64,000 nt of DNA, from assembly GCA_029582155.1 (NCBI GenBank), contig CM055896.1:4613098-4677097 (forward strand), given 5' to 3'. This stretch comes from Panopea generosa. Taxonomy: Eukaryota > Mollusca > Bivalvia > Adapedonta > Hiatellidae. Shown here in pieces: positions 1-9,926 of this stretch; the first letter of the stretch is position 1; each line of letters begins with the position of its first letter. The notes under the pieces were generated by a model. The model was given only the letters and a program-made list of their open reading frames with translations, had not been told where the DNA came from and did no database searches. Made by a program: the position numbers and the translations under genes.

Positions 1-96
1 AAAAAAAGCCATACAAATAACACACATCATTATGTAAGTGCAAATAACGCTGATTCAGTTATTTGAATATTTCACTTTACATTTCATTATTTGCAG

Positions 97-227
97 TAAT
101 TTGGTATACGACTATCTTGTGCAGACGACAACAACTGGCCATGTAGTTCAATTGCACGTGGAAAACTGTCACATCGAGTTCCACGACGACGGAACTTGTC
201 AGTATGATAAACTCAGTATTTACGACG
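97..227 (+). CDS. Gene 1, CUB domain exon a (131 nt)
   Basis: Acceptor tttgcag ends at 96 and donor gtgagt starts at 228. The exon enters in phase 2 and leaves in phase 1. It encodes the strands YDYLVQ, an unusual NCHIE, and the CUB hallmark C-x-YD-x-x-x-IYDG (TCQYDKLSIYDG). The paralogous exon at 60345-60475 has the same length and phases. The canonical CUB Cys of the 'C-x-W' strand is replaced by YDY. Confidence 0.88.
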
Positions 228-3200
228 GTGAGTTTAAAATAAAAAATAACGACGTTGAGTTTATAATAAATAACAAAACTGGTATGCTGTGCTTTCTTGG
301 CTGACAGTAACAATACGAAACTAGCTGTCTAAAAACTGTGTTTTTATCTATTTCATTTTTTACCTTTATGTATTTATAACCTACAAACATTCTAACAACT
401 TGATGAAATGTCATTTTCAAAAATCTGGTAATTTTCAGAACAGATTCATTAAAATTACTCTTCATAAAATAATATTTTTTCAGTTTGATCTTATTTGTTC
501 TACTTCGATTATGAATCGAGTTATTACAACTTAAATTAATCGCCCTCGAAGTCTTCCTGGATAGAACTAGTACAAGCATACGCAGGGAAAAAAAGGTCTG
601 CCTGAACTTCGTGACATCACACATAGTCTTGACAAGGGATCAAACCCACGACCCTCCTACGCACTTTTAAGTGCCAGTGCCATGCTTCAATTTGATGTAT
701 GATTCTTTGTATGTTTTTTTTCAGGGTCTAGTGATGCAGTCAGTTTGCTGTCGGTGTTTTGTTGCGCGAATAACACGTTACCGACATTCTCCAGCAGCGG
801 TCAGTCGGCGTACCTAAAGTTTGAAACAGACGACAGAACTGCATATGAGGGCTTCAATATTTCTTTTCGTTCCTACGACAAATCGGAAATTCCAGGGGTG
901 GACACTATAGGTGTGTTCTTCTTTTTGTCAGTAGTCTGAAAAATTAAAACCGAAAGTATGATGGTGTTTGTTCTTCTCGTAAAACGTGACTCTCACGGTG
1001 AGTCGTAAGTCACTGGGTCCGCTTGTGTGTGTGTCTAAGTGTAAGCCGACCATTGATTTTTGCTCTTTATTCTAAAGTTAACAGAAAGCGTGTTATTCAT
1101 AGAGAGACCAAAATGAAAGAAGTTAAATTTCAATTTTATTGTTTGCAAAACTCTGAACCACTAAATATGATGAGAGAAGTAGGGGTCATGTGTCATATAA
1201 GAGATTCATTTTCTGTACAGTGTGTACGTTGTTGACAAAGTGAAGGCAAACTTCCCAAATCATGTAATCATACCCCAATTTCCAAGCTTCATTTTGTTTT
1301 TTTAAATTCACAATTCAAACATGACAATGCTTTTAAAATGTCCAAAATACATCAATTATACCATTCAAATAAAAAATGAGCATTAAAATAAGGAAAATAT
1401 ATTGATAAAGAAGAAGAGACAATGAATATTAAAAACAGCCACTATTTCTGTTTTCAATGGTGGCACTATGCCTCTAGTCTTAATCATCGGCGACGCTTGC
1501 TTTTGTAAAAGACAAACGTCTTGACAAGATCCACAGGAGCTTGGGTAGTGGATAATAACGTTTAATGGGGATGTGCTGGTCCCCGAGCGTATATATAGAG
1601 ACAAGGAAAGAAACAAACGTGGACTCCTTCCTCGACCAAAATTAGAGTTTCCAAGTCAATAGGCCATCAATTTTAACACATCCGGTCTCGTTCTATCGCT
1701 GAATGATTTATCTTCAAGATCGTAACGATGCTTATGCATACATTGGCCGTTTGAAGAAGATGTCGCACTGTGTTCCCCAAAACGGCGTAATTTTTTATCA
1801 TCAACAGGTCTGGCAACGGACATGACGTCATTATCGTACGGAGCAAATACAGGGCTGTGTCTGATTGGTATTGATACTGACTGCTTGAAACAGCTTTTAA
1901 CAGCCTTGGAGGTTTCTGGCAACGTGTCTGGGACCCTGTCCAACTTCATTCCGGCCATACTCGTATGTACCCGAAATAAATTTTGGATGGTAATTCAGAA
2001 CAAATATTTACAGTTTTGATGGGTACAGGCAGACTAGTGCAGTGGTTTTCATTGTCGATATCGGATCGTAAGGACTGGTGTTCAATCCCACTCAGCATCT
2101 AACTTTTTTTATTTATTAGATCTTGATTACACTCTATAGTTAATTATTCATGTTTATGTATTGTCTTTTGCAAATTAACCGTTCAGCTGTTCAAACAAAG
2201 ATTTTTGTCTCTTCTGTCCTTTCCTCGATCTCTTCGTTGGCTCTACTTGCCAAAGGCCAACAGGGTTTATGTCGTGGTAAGTTGTCGATTATCCGTCCGT
2301 AGGGCTTTTTCTTGTATACGCGATATTACCCCCTCATTTTTTAACGAATCTTAAACAAACTTGCACAGCATTTATATAACCATAAAAGCCCGGGCACGTT
2401 CTTGAACTATCCTGATTGAACCACAAATGTCCGATGCCACATGACTTACAAGCACATGTTTAAGGAAACTTAAAAAACACATTTTCTCTGAAAATTCAAG
2501 CCATAGACCATAAATATTTAACATGAAGCATTGTTACTATGGGGGTCTTCTGAAAAGGTTGTAGAAGTCAAGTACCCGGGATCAAATTTGGGCATTTCAC
2601 CTGAAGATATCCTATGTGTCCTCTCTAGTGAAATCAAACACGACTTCATTGAACTTGATGACGAGGATTACATATATATTGTCAAGACGTGTGACATACA
2701 GAGACAAGAGATGTGGACAGTGAGCCTGATCTGCCTGCAGAAAGGACAAGGGAAAAAAGCAGTGCAAGGATTTTGCTTATTATGATGATGTGTAAATAAT
2801 AATAGAGAATACTATAGTAGATGTTTTACTTAAGGGAACACTATTTGGTACTTTTAGGGAACTATGTTTAAAACTTTTGGAGCTCTAGGGAACAGTGGAA
2901 ATACTTTTAGAGATCTGGAAAACATGGACAAAATACTGTTTGGGAACTTTTGCAGATACTTTTGAAGATTTGGGGAACAATAGGCATTACTTTAAAAGAT
3001 CAAGGGAACAGGGACTCCCCTGCCACTCCCCCCCCCCCCAGGAGGGCTTCATTAGTTATAAGCTGTATTTTTTTAAACGTCGTCCAATCCAAGTCATGGA
3101 GATGCTAGATGCTTACCTTCCAAAACTTTCCATAAGCGCCTCAGCGACTCGGATCAGACTGGCGCGCTTCAGGGCGTGGCCAGTTTGAAAACAATAAAGC

Positions 3201-4527
3201 CGAAGATATCCGAACATGCTACTTCCGTTGCCACAGATATTGGTGGACAAAAATTATGCTGTTAACGCCGAACATTTACCTTTAAACATCGTTTTTACTT
3301 TACTTACCGGATCGATCTTGAAGATAAATCATTCAGCGATAGAACGAGACCGGGTTTGTTAAAATTGATGGCCTATTGACTTAGAAACTCTAATTTTGAT
3401 CGGGGAAAGGGTCCACGTTTGTTTCTTTCCTTTTCTCTATATATACGCTAGGGGACCTGCCCCCCTCCCCTTTAAACGTTATTATCCACTCCCCAAGCTC
3501 CTGTGTTTGAATCTGGAAGTAAGATCTGATTGGCTGAAATGAACAACCTCTGTAATGGTTATGTTATAATAAAAAATAGAAATATTTATTCGGACAAAAG
3601 CCATTGCAGTTATCTTGTACAAGATCTTTGTCATAGAAAATATCTAAAAATATAAAAACAATGAATATAGAAATAAACATCCAAACGATACTCTTTTGAA
3701 ATAATATGGAAATCACCGAGGTAGACCGATTGTTTGAATCAACTAATCAAAAACTTTATCAATTTGCCGTTTCATTTCGGCTGAACTTGTCAAGACGTTT
3801 GTCATTTAGAAAAGAAAGCGTCACCGATGATCTACACTTGTGTGTGTCCCGATAGGTTTATCCTGACTGTGCCGGTCACGTGGTACGTAATTCGTTCCGG
3901 CTAATACGAATCAAGTGTAATCGTGACACCAAAACGGTGTTCTAAATTATTAAAATGCCGTCATTACAGCTTTAATGGATTACGAGGTTGATACGACGGA
4001 AAATGACGATCAAACATTATTTTAGCAATAGACACCTCCCTATATTGTCAGTAAGGTTTAACCTGACACTCGTTAATCTTCGCCAATTTGTTCGGGCGTT
4101 TAAATGTCTTCTCCGAGCAGTTATTCGAAAGTGCTATATGATGCCGATGTATTGGTATCGGGCAACCAGCACCGATATCAATATTTTCGTTCGGACACCG
4201 ACACTTAATTGATGCATATACACGGAATATTCATGAGTGCTTGGTAAAACCTAACGGACAATACGACTGTAGTTACGTTTAACCTTAATTTATTTATACA
4301 GGTGTTATCGGTTCTGGTTCCATGTGTACAACCATCACATATCGGTATATGAAATTTGCAGTAAAAAAAATGTAACAATTTATCAGTGATTATTAATTGA
4401 TTTATTATGACATGATTTTTAAACTGAATTCTGAGTGTTAAACTCTATTACACGTTTCCGTTATGATCTATAAACAATAACAATAACAACAGCAACAGCA
4501 ACAACAGCAGCAGTAGCAGCAGTAGTA

Positions 4528-4558
<31 letters not shown>

Positions 4559-7437
4559 CAACAACAACAACAATAACAACAACAATGTAACAATAACAAT
4601 AACAATTTATAATTAGATAACTCTTTTTTTTAAAAAAATCAATGTCCCATGAGTTCCTTTAACATGTTCGTTTAAAGAAAAGAATGGAATAAAAATACTT
4701 GTTATTATCCAGACATTATATATTTTAAGTACATTTAGCAATCTACACTCAAATAACTTTTAACATTTCCTTACAGATTGCGGTAATTTGAATATACCAA
4801 ACGGAGCAGCCAATGGGGAGACGTTTCACGGTGGTAGCGGCCTAAGTGTCACGTGTGGTGCGGGGTATACGGCTGTTGGGACGACACCGATTGAGTGTTT
4901 AAGTTCAGGGAGCTGGAAAATAGCCGTTACCTGCAATGCCGGTTAGGAACAATAACTTACTTTAACATTAAGATATTGTCTTAAGTTGTAGCGCGAAAAT
5001 GTTTTGGTTTTAATTTGTATATCAAAAATGTAATAAAGATATTTTTTATAATTATGTTCTAACCACAACACTTGATGTGTATACATGCATATGGTCAGCT
5101 ACCACCATTGCGTTTTTCATTACTTGCATTATAACCTTTGACCTTATGTTCACTATTTCTAACAGTCGCGGACCAAAAACTCCTATATCATATTGAAATA
5201 CTATCATAGACTCAAATGAAAATGTCCGAAAGTGGGGTCAAATGTATCACGTTTAACACCTTGTGCCCTTTGCAGTTGGGTACCCCCACTTTCAGCCTGA
5301 AGAAAACTAAACTGCATCAATTTTACTTCCCTTAATAAGTCAGTAAAAGAAACATAATTTTGTTTTTAGTAACACAAACATCATAAACTTATTGTGACCG
5401 TTTGCCATTTTAACATTTTCATCCAACCAGAAATAAGCTTGATATCAAAATATATGCCCTGAACAACCGTATACTTTTTTTCAGTCAATCAGAGAGCTCG
5501 TCTCAATGGTGGTAGCTGACCAGCTGTAATTTCTTATTTTTTCATTTGTGTATACTCAGCGTCGGGAGATGTTAGTTGTAAGGATATACTCCACTCTCTT
5601 CAATGACTGATGAACCTTTGAGATCGATAAATATCAGTGTTTGTCATTACAAAGCTTGGTTCATACATGGCTCTTTTTCTCTCATTGCTAAGCTCGTAAT
5701 AACGAGTCCCGCTTGCTCCAACAAATTAATGTGAAAAAGCTTGTCAGTTACATGTAGATGGACGGTAATTCATTCTGGGGTATTCCTCCGCCAACAAAAT
5801 GGTTATGCCATATTTAACCTAAAATGTGTTGAAAACGGCGTTAAACCCTATTCATAAACAACTAATTTGTTTTCAAGGGTCTATGTGAAATAAAGATATG
5901 ACAATGAAATATAAACATGTTTTCTATCCATTAATATGTTTAGTACTTTAACAACACGCATTACATTTCAGACTGCAGTTCGCTTAATATAGCTGATGGA
6001 ACAACTACCGGATACACCCATTACGGCGGCGGTGGCGTCACAGTCACGTGTTACGACGGATACAGTCTGGAGGGATCTAATCCGGTCATGTGCTCTCCAG
6101 GCGGAACCTGGCAGAATGTCCCGGCGTGTACTTACGGTAACCACTATACAATTTGGCGACATGTTATGCAGAAATTAACTTAAGAAAATTTAAGTAAATA
6201 CAATTAAGTTAGTAAGGAATTATTGTCGCATTTATTTGTCTTTTTTTTTGACTAGGGTTTAAATAACGCTATTTGAACACATTCCATGTTATATGCAGCA
6301 AAGCATGTTTCATTAAACGGTGGAGGAAGAACTCAGACTGAATCTTAGAAGAACCATCGTTCTTACGCAAGTAACTGGCAAACTTTCTCACATCGAACTG
6401 AGTTGGACTCGAACCTCCGATTTCCGCGGTGAGAAATAAGTGATGTTGAGACAGCGTATTACGTCACTCTACCACCGAGGGCTATTGTTTTTCCATTTAT
6501 TTAGATGCGCATGTGGGTACGAACAACTTATGTTGGTATTGTTTTGACACGGTCAGCTTAGACTATACACTTTATTTTTTTGCAGGAAGTACTGTTATTT
6601 CAAATAAGATATGACCAATCACGTACCAGATACCAAAAACGTCACATGAGTTCGTCATTTCTTTACCAGTTTGAATGGATTATAAATTTGCTTTTGTTTA
6701 AAATTATAGATGCCGGTCAAAACAATGTCGGAATAATCGTCGGATGCGTCTTCGGCATCCTTGCCCTGATTGTGATTGTCGGTTTAGTCATTTATTGCTG
6801 CTTCATTAAACAGAAAGGGCCGTCAACGCCGGAGCGGGTAGTCAGTCAGGCACTACGGAGTCGCAAAAATGCCACTTCGATACACCCATTCGCCGTGAGA
6901 CCGTCACACAGAATGACACGTGAAACGGTGACGCAGACAATGGTGGACCTTCCAAAGAATGGTCGCCTGCCACCACTTAGTAATCCGAGCACCCCGAAGC
7001 ACACTAAGACAAATACTCAAACAAATAACCAACATCCCCAGACTGTGGCGCCATCCAACTCGCTCAATGGTCATACTCAGCCACGACAAATAACGAATCC
7101 GCCAATCACAGCGAGTCACCACTTTCAGCAAATAGCAAATCCACCAATTACAATGAATAACCAAGCACAGCAAATAACAAATCCGCAAATCACACTGAAT
7201 AATAATCACCCCCAACAGATTAACACTCATTCACACATGATTTATAATCAGCCCCACCAACCGTCACACGTAGTGCATACTCAGACTCCCCTAATCAATA
7301 ATCAGCCCAGCGCGACAGATAATCAGCCTCAGCCATCCGCCACGTTCACTCGTCAGTCTCTCCAAACTGTCAGCCGACCTACCCCGGAAGTGCTAGTTGA
7401 ACCGACGGAGTTTGATGAACCAGAAATAGAGTACTGA
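97..7437 (+). CDS. Gene 1: CUB-sushi-sushi single-pass membrane receptor-like protein (5' end outside window)
   Basis: Spliced gene with five visible coding exons: 97-227, 725-910, 4777-4941, 5972-6136 and 6710-7437. They join in frame to 457 residues before TGA at 7435-7437. Order: CUB domain (visible residues 1-105), two sushi/CCP domains (about 106-160 and 161-215, four Cys each), a membrane span GIIVGCVFGILALIVIVGLV (223-242), a juxtamembrane YCCF that could be palmitoylated, and a tail of about 210 residues rich in N, Q, T and P. All introns between domains are phase 1, typical of extracellular module shuffling. The first exon is entered in phase 2, so at least a signal-peptide exon and the CUB start lie to the left, as in paralogous gene 2. 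CUB and CCP modules bind proteins or glycans outside the cell; ligand and pathway are unknown. A role in adhesion or innate recognition is only inference. Confidence 0.85.
228..724. other. Gene 1 intron with a weak tRNA-like fragment
   Basis: AT-rich intron. At about 545-690 the minus strand has a B-box-like stretch (reverse of 'ggatcaaacccacgaccc') and a segment 'gtcttcctggatagaac' that recurs at 34422-34440. This suggests an old SINE piece. Confidence 0.3.
725..910 (+). CDS. Gene 1, CUB domain exon b
   Basis: Polypyrimidine tract and cag at 722-724, donor gtgtgt at 911. It continues the frame as GSSDAVSLLSVFCCANNTLP, then SSSGQSAYLKFETDD and YEGFNISFRSY, which match the CUB C-terminal half (Cys, exposed Ser loop, hydrophobic-F-x-x-D-D, GF-x-I-x-[FY]). 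The residue after the conserved Cys is another Cys instead of Gly. Confidence 0.87.
1048..1476. repeat. Dispersed repeat, copy 1 (inverted partner at 55290-55797)
   Basis: From 'ccattgatttttg' at about 1048 through 'tggtggcactatgcctc' near 1475 the sequence matches, in reverse complement and with small indels, the stretch 55290-55797. Shared blocks include 'tctttattcta', 'tcattcatagaga', 'aaatgaaagaagt', 'attggggtatga' and 'ttattttaatgctcat'-like segments. Neither copy keeps a long reading frame. Family not identified; an old transposable element is the likely source. Confidence 0.6.
1656..1958 (-). CDS. Doubtful minus-strand frame, 100 codons
   Basis: Starts MAGMKLDRVPDTLPETSKAV and ends in DRTRPDVLKLMAY. 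The last third lies in the left arm of the inverted-repeat element, so it is probably element-derived or chance. No homology recognised. Confidence 0.15.
   Translation of the reverse strand: MAGMKLDRVPDTLPETSKAVKSCFKQSVSIPIRHSPVFAPYDNDVMSVARPVDDKKLRRFGEHSATSSSNGQCMHKHRYDLEDKSFSDRTRPDVLKLMAY
2531..2785 (+). CDS. Unidentified coding-like frame in the inverted-repeat element
   Basis: About 84 codons without a stop and without low complexity, ending in TGA or TAT/TGA near 2785. It contains GISPEDILCVLSSEIKHDF and a strongly acidic ELDDEDYIYIV. The composition looks more like protein than the surrounding AT-rich intron, but there is no ATG at the start and no splice-supported link to gene 1. I do not recognise the family. 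It could be a captured host exon, a fragment of an element protein or chance. Confidence 0.25.
   Translation: MLLWGSSEKVVEVKYPGSNLGISPEDILCVLSSEIKHDFIELDDEDYIYIVKTCDIQRQEMWTVSLICLQKGQGKKAVQGFCLL
4476..4600. repeat. CAG/CAA/AAC trinucleotide tract in a gene 1 intron
   Basis: Interrupted (CAG)n, (TAG)n and (AAC)n runs. Non-coding here: it lies in an intron between CUB and sushi exons. Confidence 0.85.
4777..4941 (+). CDS. Gene 1, first sushi/CCP domain exon
   Basis: Acceptor ccttacag ends at 4776. The 165-nt exon is phase 1-1 and encodes one complete CCP module: DCGNLNIPNG..., VTCGAGYTAVG, IECLSSGSW, VTCNA, with four Cys and the Trp before the last Cys. The donor at 4942 is gttagg, a weak match to consensus. 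Reading into the intron gives an immediate TAG, so intron retention would end the protein right after this domain. Confidence 0.87.
5092..5522. mobile_element. MITE-like element with perfect 19-bp terminal inverted repeats
   Basis: The 19 bases tggtcagctaccaccattg (5092-5110) are repeated as their exact reverse complement at 5504-5522. The 431-bp unit also has a shorter internal inverted repeat (gaaagtgggg near 5229 and ccccactttc near 5285). No clear target duplication. It lies in the intron between the two sushi exons. Confidence 0.6.
5630..5862 (+). mobile_element. tRNA-derived SINE, degenerate head
   Basis: A decayed tRNA-like 3' half (cattgctaag...cccgcttgctcca, 5680-5720) is followed by a body with 'gtcagttacatg', 'ggtattcctccgcca' and the tail 'gttgaaaacggcgttaaacc' (5829-5850). 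The same body occurs at 11336-11554, 35528-35776 and 54415-54645. Resembles the MetaSINE superfamily. Confidence 0.55.
5972..6136 (+). CDS. Gene 1, second sushi/CCP domain exon
   Basis: Acceptor catttcag ends at 5971, donor gtaacc starts at 6137. Also 165 nt and phase 1-1, so it could be an exon duplication of the previous CCP exon. Encodes DCSSLNIADG, VTVTCYDGYSLEG, VMCSPGGTWQNVPACTY, with four Cys and the conserved Trp. Confidence 0.87.
6318..6482 (-). mobile_element. tRNA-derived SINE, minus strand
   Basis: Reads in reverse as a Leu/Ser-type tRNA-like head (from 6482; B box as 'gactcgaacctcc' at about 6407-6420), then 'agttacttgcgtaag' and 'ttcttcctccacc'. The distal tail is truncated at about 6318. 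It lies in the intron just before the membrane-span exon. Confidence 0.6.
6710..7437 (+). CDS. Gene 1, last coding exon: transmembrane segment and cytoplasmic tail
   Basis: Acceptor aattatag ends at 6709, in phase 1. The open frame extends upstream to 6580, but that part is intron-like and the phase fits only this splice. It encodes a short stalk, a 20-residue hydrophobic span, YCCFIKQK (stop-transfer), a basic patch, then a low-complexity tail. Four imperfect 13-15 residue repeats beginning QI[TA]NP or QIN lie at about 7086-7250. The protein ends with acidic EPTEFDEPEIEY. No kinase, TIR or death domain is visible. Confidence 0.87.
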
Positions 7438-7979
7438 ATGTGTATATAGTTAAATCATGAAATAAACTGTATCAAAGATTTGGATGATAATTTAGGTGTG
7501 TGACGATACATGACCTATTTCAGGAAATATGTTAGCAATGCATATTGCATTATACATTTCGGATGACTTCGCCTTTTATATACCATACACACTATATATG
7601 CTATCATTTGCATTTAATATTTTCTCTCTCTAGTTTTTATGCGCGTGTAAAGAACTAAAAACGTGAAAAAAAGTAGTCCGACTCCAGGGATTGTATCGAA
7701 AAATAAAAGTCTTAAACACTTAGCGCTATCCAATGGAAATGTTTAAAATACATATATTAAAGTTAGACTGGAGTTCGTTTCTGGTAAATACGGATAAAGC
7801 GCGACCATAGTTAATAAATATATGCTTCACTTTTATTTCAAACATTCTGATTTATGTAAATTGGATGGTAATGTTTAAGTTGATAAAAAGCAGAAAATTT
7901 GTTAAGTATATGTATATAGTTTATTATTATATATAAAAACCGATGAAATAGTTGTTCATGGGCGTAGGAGCGTTTCAAA
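7438..7979 (+). other. 3' UTR and downstream of gene 1
   Basis: AT-rich DNA after the TGA at 7435-7437. The first AATAAA is at 7461-7466, only 24 nt from the stop, and a second is at 7702-7707. Either could set the mRNA end. Nothing else is recognised before the TG microsatellite. Confidence 0.5.
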
Positions 7980-8143
<164 letters not shown>

Positions 8144-8989
8144 GGGGTGGGGGGCGCTGAGGAAAGAGTGTATTGCACATTTTACTTGTATTTAGACATA
8201 TCCTAATAAAACAACATAGGCGTACGAGCCGGGGCCAAGGTGCCCTCCCCACCCCCATCAATATTCAGGTTCAGCAGATCAGCATATACTTTGGAGTCTG
8301 GAGGTAACATCCCCATACACTCTCCTCAGCCCCAACCTACATATTTCAAACCAAATTACATATAGGACTTTTTTTTAAGATCAAGAATCATGTTACCGTG
8401 GCAAAAAAGGGACGTAAATGTGTAGTGAGACGTTATATATTTTCTAAGGACTAACCGTTTTTGTTTGTTTCAATATTCTGAGGGCAATCTCTTTGTACAT
8501 TTTAATTCATAAAACATTGGATGTTCCCCCTTTTCATCCAAAAAAAAAATTGTCTCAGGTAATTCTGGCGTATTGTTGTAAAAAACACGAATTAATGAAT
8601 TCGGATGAATTAGACGATGATTTGAATAACAGCTATCTAAATGATGTATCATAATAGTTTTAGGCGATAAATGGATTACAGTCAAACCTGTCTTAAGCAG
8701 CCAGTCAAGGGAAATATAAAAAAATGGCCGTTTAAGACAGATTGTTGCTTAATACAGGTTAATTTACTCTGAAAGGATAGAAATGGGAAATAGAAAATAT
8801 GGTTACTTAAGGCAGGTGGCTGCTAATTAGAGATGACCGCTGACTGACGCAAGTTTGATTGTATTTTTAAGAAGAAAACACATCAATACTGACAATTTTT
8901 TTTTAGTTGTCATTCATTTAGTTGCACACACATTTACGAAACAGGCTACCTTTCTACCATTGACCGAAAGTATGCTCAATAACACCCCC

Positions 8990-9025
<36 letters not shown>

Positions 9026-9925
9026 AGAAACGAAATCAATATACTTGGGTATTTTCTTTTCATATTTCCATACTGCACATTTTTCAGAAATAATTGTTCT
9101 ATATACTAGTAGTGTATAATTTAAAGTGAAACTTTATGGCATTTGCCGAATGATTCTTGATAATGTATATATGCCTCTTGGATAGTTAATCCTACGATTT
9201 CTACTAAATAAGGTGAAAAACAGTTACATTTTTTTTTCTATTTTACTAAATACAAACTGAAGATGGCTCTTCTATAACTATAGATACATTGTTCTTTCAA
9301 TGCACGTTGTTCTATCTATTTGAACAGTTATTTCAATGAAATCGACACTATATATTTGTCCGTTTGTTAACCGTGGAAGATTGATGTTATTGTATACCAT
9401 ATTTGTTTTTACTTGTTATTAAGACGTTTTAAAGGACCACAATTTAATATTTACTGTTTACTTTAAAAACAAACGCATAATTTGTAATTAAGTATTACAT
9501 TATTTGAATTAAAAAAGCAAATCCCTTTTTATGATAATCCAGTTGATCAACATGTGCTGTTATTACTATTATGTGTCCAGTTTTTATATATGATTTGTTT
9601 GGTTTATGTTTATTTTTCTAATTGTCTTGTTTAAAACTTTGTATTTTGAAATAAATAAAGTTTTGTTTTTTCTACCACAGTAACTTGGTTTTAAATCTAA
9701 ATTTTCCATCGGATAATAATGTATACACGTTTGTCTATACCATAAAACACTTGAAGCTGGCCAATGAGCAGTTTCTCTTGTGGTTCCCCTTCTGTCAACG
9801 CTTCAGACTGTTTAGTCTATCCGAGTACCTGACCTTTCCCCGATTCAGGTCTGTATGTTATATCCTAATGTAAAAGCAAGGATTCTCTGCCTGTCCCACA
9901 GTTCATAGCACTCTAAAGCTTAACC
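8144..9925. other. Non-coding AT-rich stretch
   Basis: Apart from the MITE at 8677-8863 and an A homopolymer at about 8994-9023, no gene, splice structure or conserved domain is seen. The short frames are AT-rich and unsupported. An aaataaataaag motif near 9650 may be a polyadenylation-like remnant of an unknown element. Confidence 0.5.
8677..8863. mobile_element. Tc1/mariner-like MITE, 187 bp, TA-flanked
   Basis: The ends are tacagtcaaacctg (8677-8690) and caagtttgattgta (8850-8863), 12 of 14 bases inverted-complementary. They begin and end in TA, as expected for a TA target duplication around CAGT-type termini. The inside repeats a 'cttaag.cag' theme several times. No transposase frame. 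Confidence 0.55.
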
Positions 9926-9926
9926 A

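Larger units (their letters stand above)
1481..3834. mobile_element. Inverted-repeat element with about 240-bp arms inside a gene 1 intron
   Basis: The left arm 1481-1726 pairs with the right arm 3308-3834. Clear matching blocks are 1682-1722 with 3312-3352, the 'atatatagagacaaggaaag' stretch near 1590-1610 with its complement near 3427-3448, the block ending in cctgtg near 3503, and 1481-1530 with about 3786-3833. The right arm is interrupted by about 280 bp (3504-3784) that is absent from the left arm. The interior has a coding-like frame (2531-2785) and a minus-strand frame (1656-1958) that overlaps the left arm. The arrangement fits a foldback or long-TIR DNA transposon with cargo. No transposase was recognised. 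Confidence 0.6.

Noticed and set aside
6580-6709. Upstream extension of the last gene 1 exon as an in-frame start
   Set aside because: The frame is open by chance. The acceptor at 6708-6709 and phase-1 joining to the sushi exon explain the exon better.
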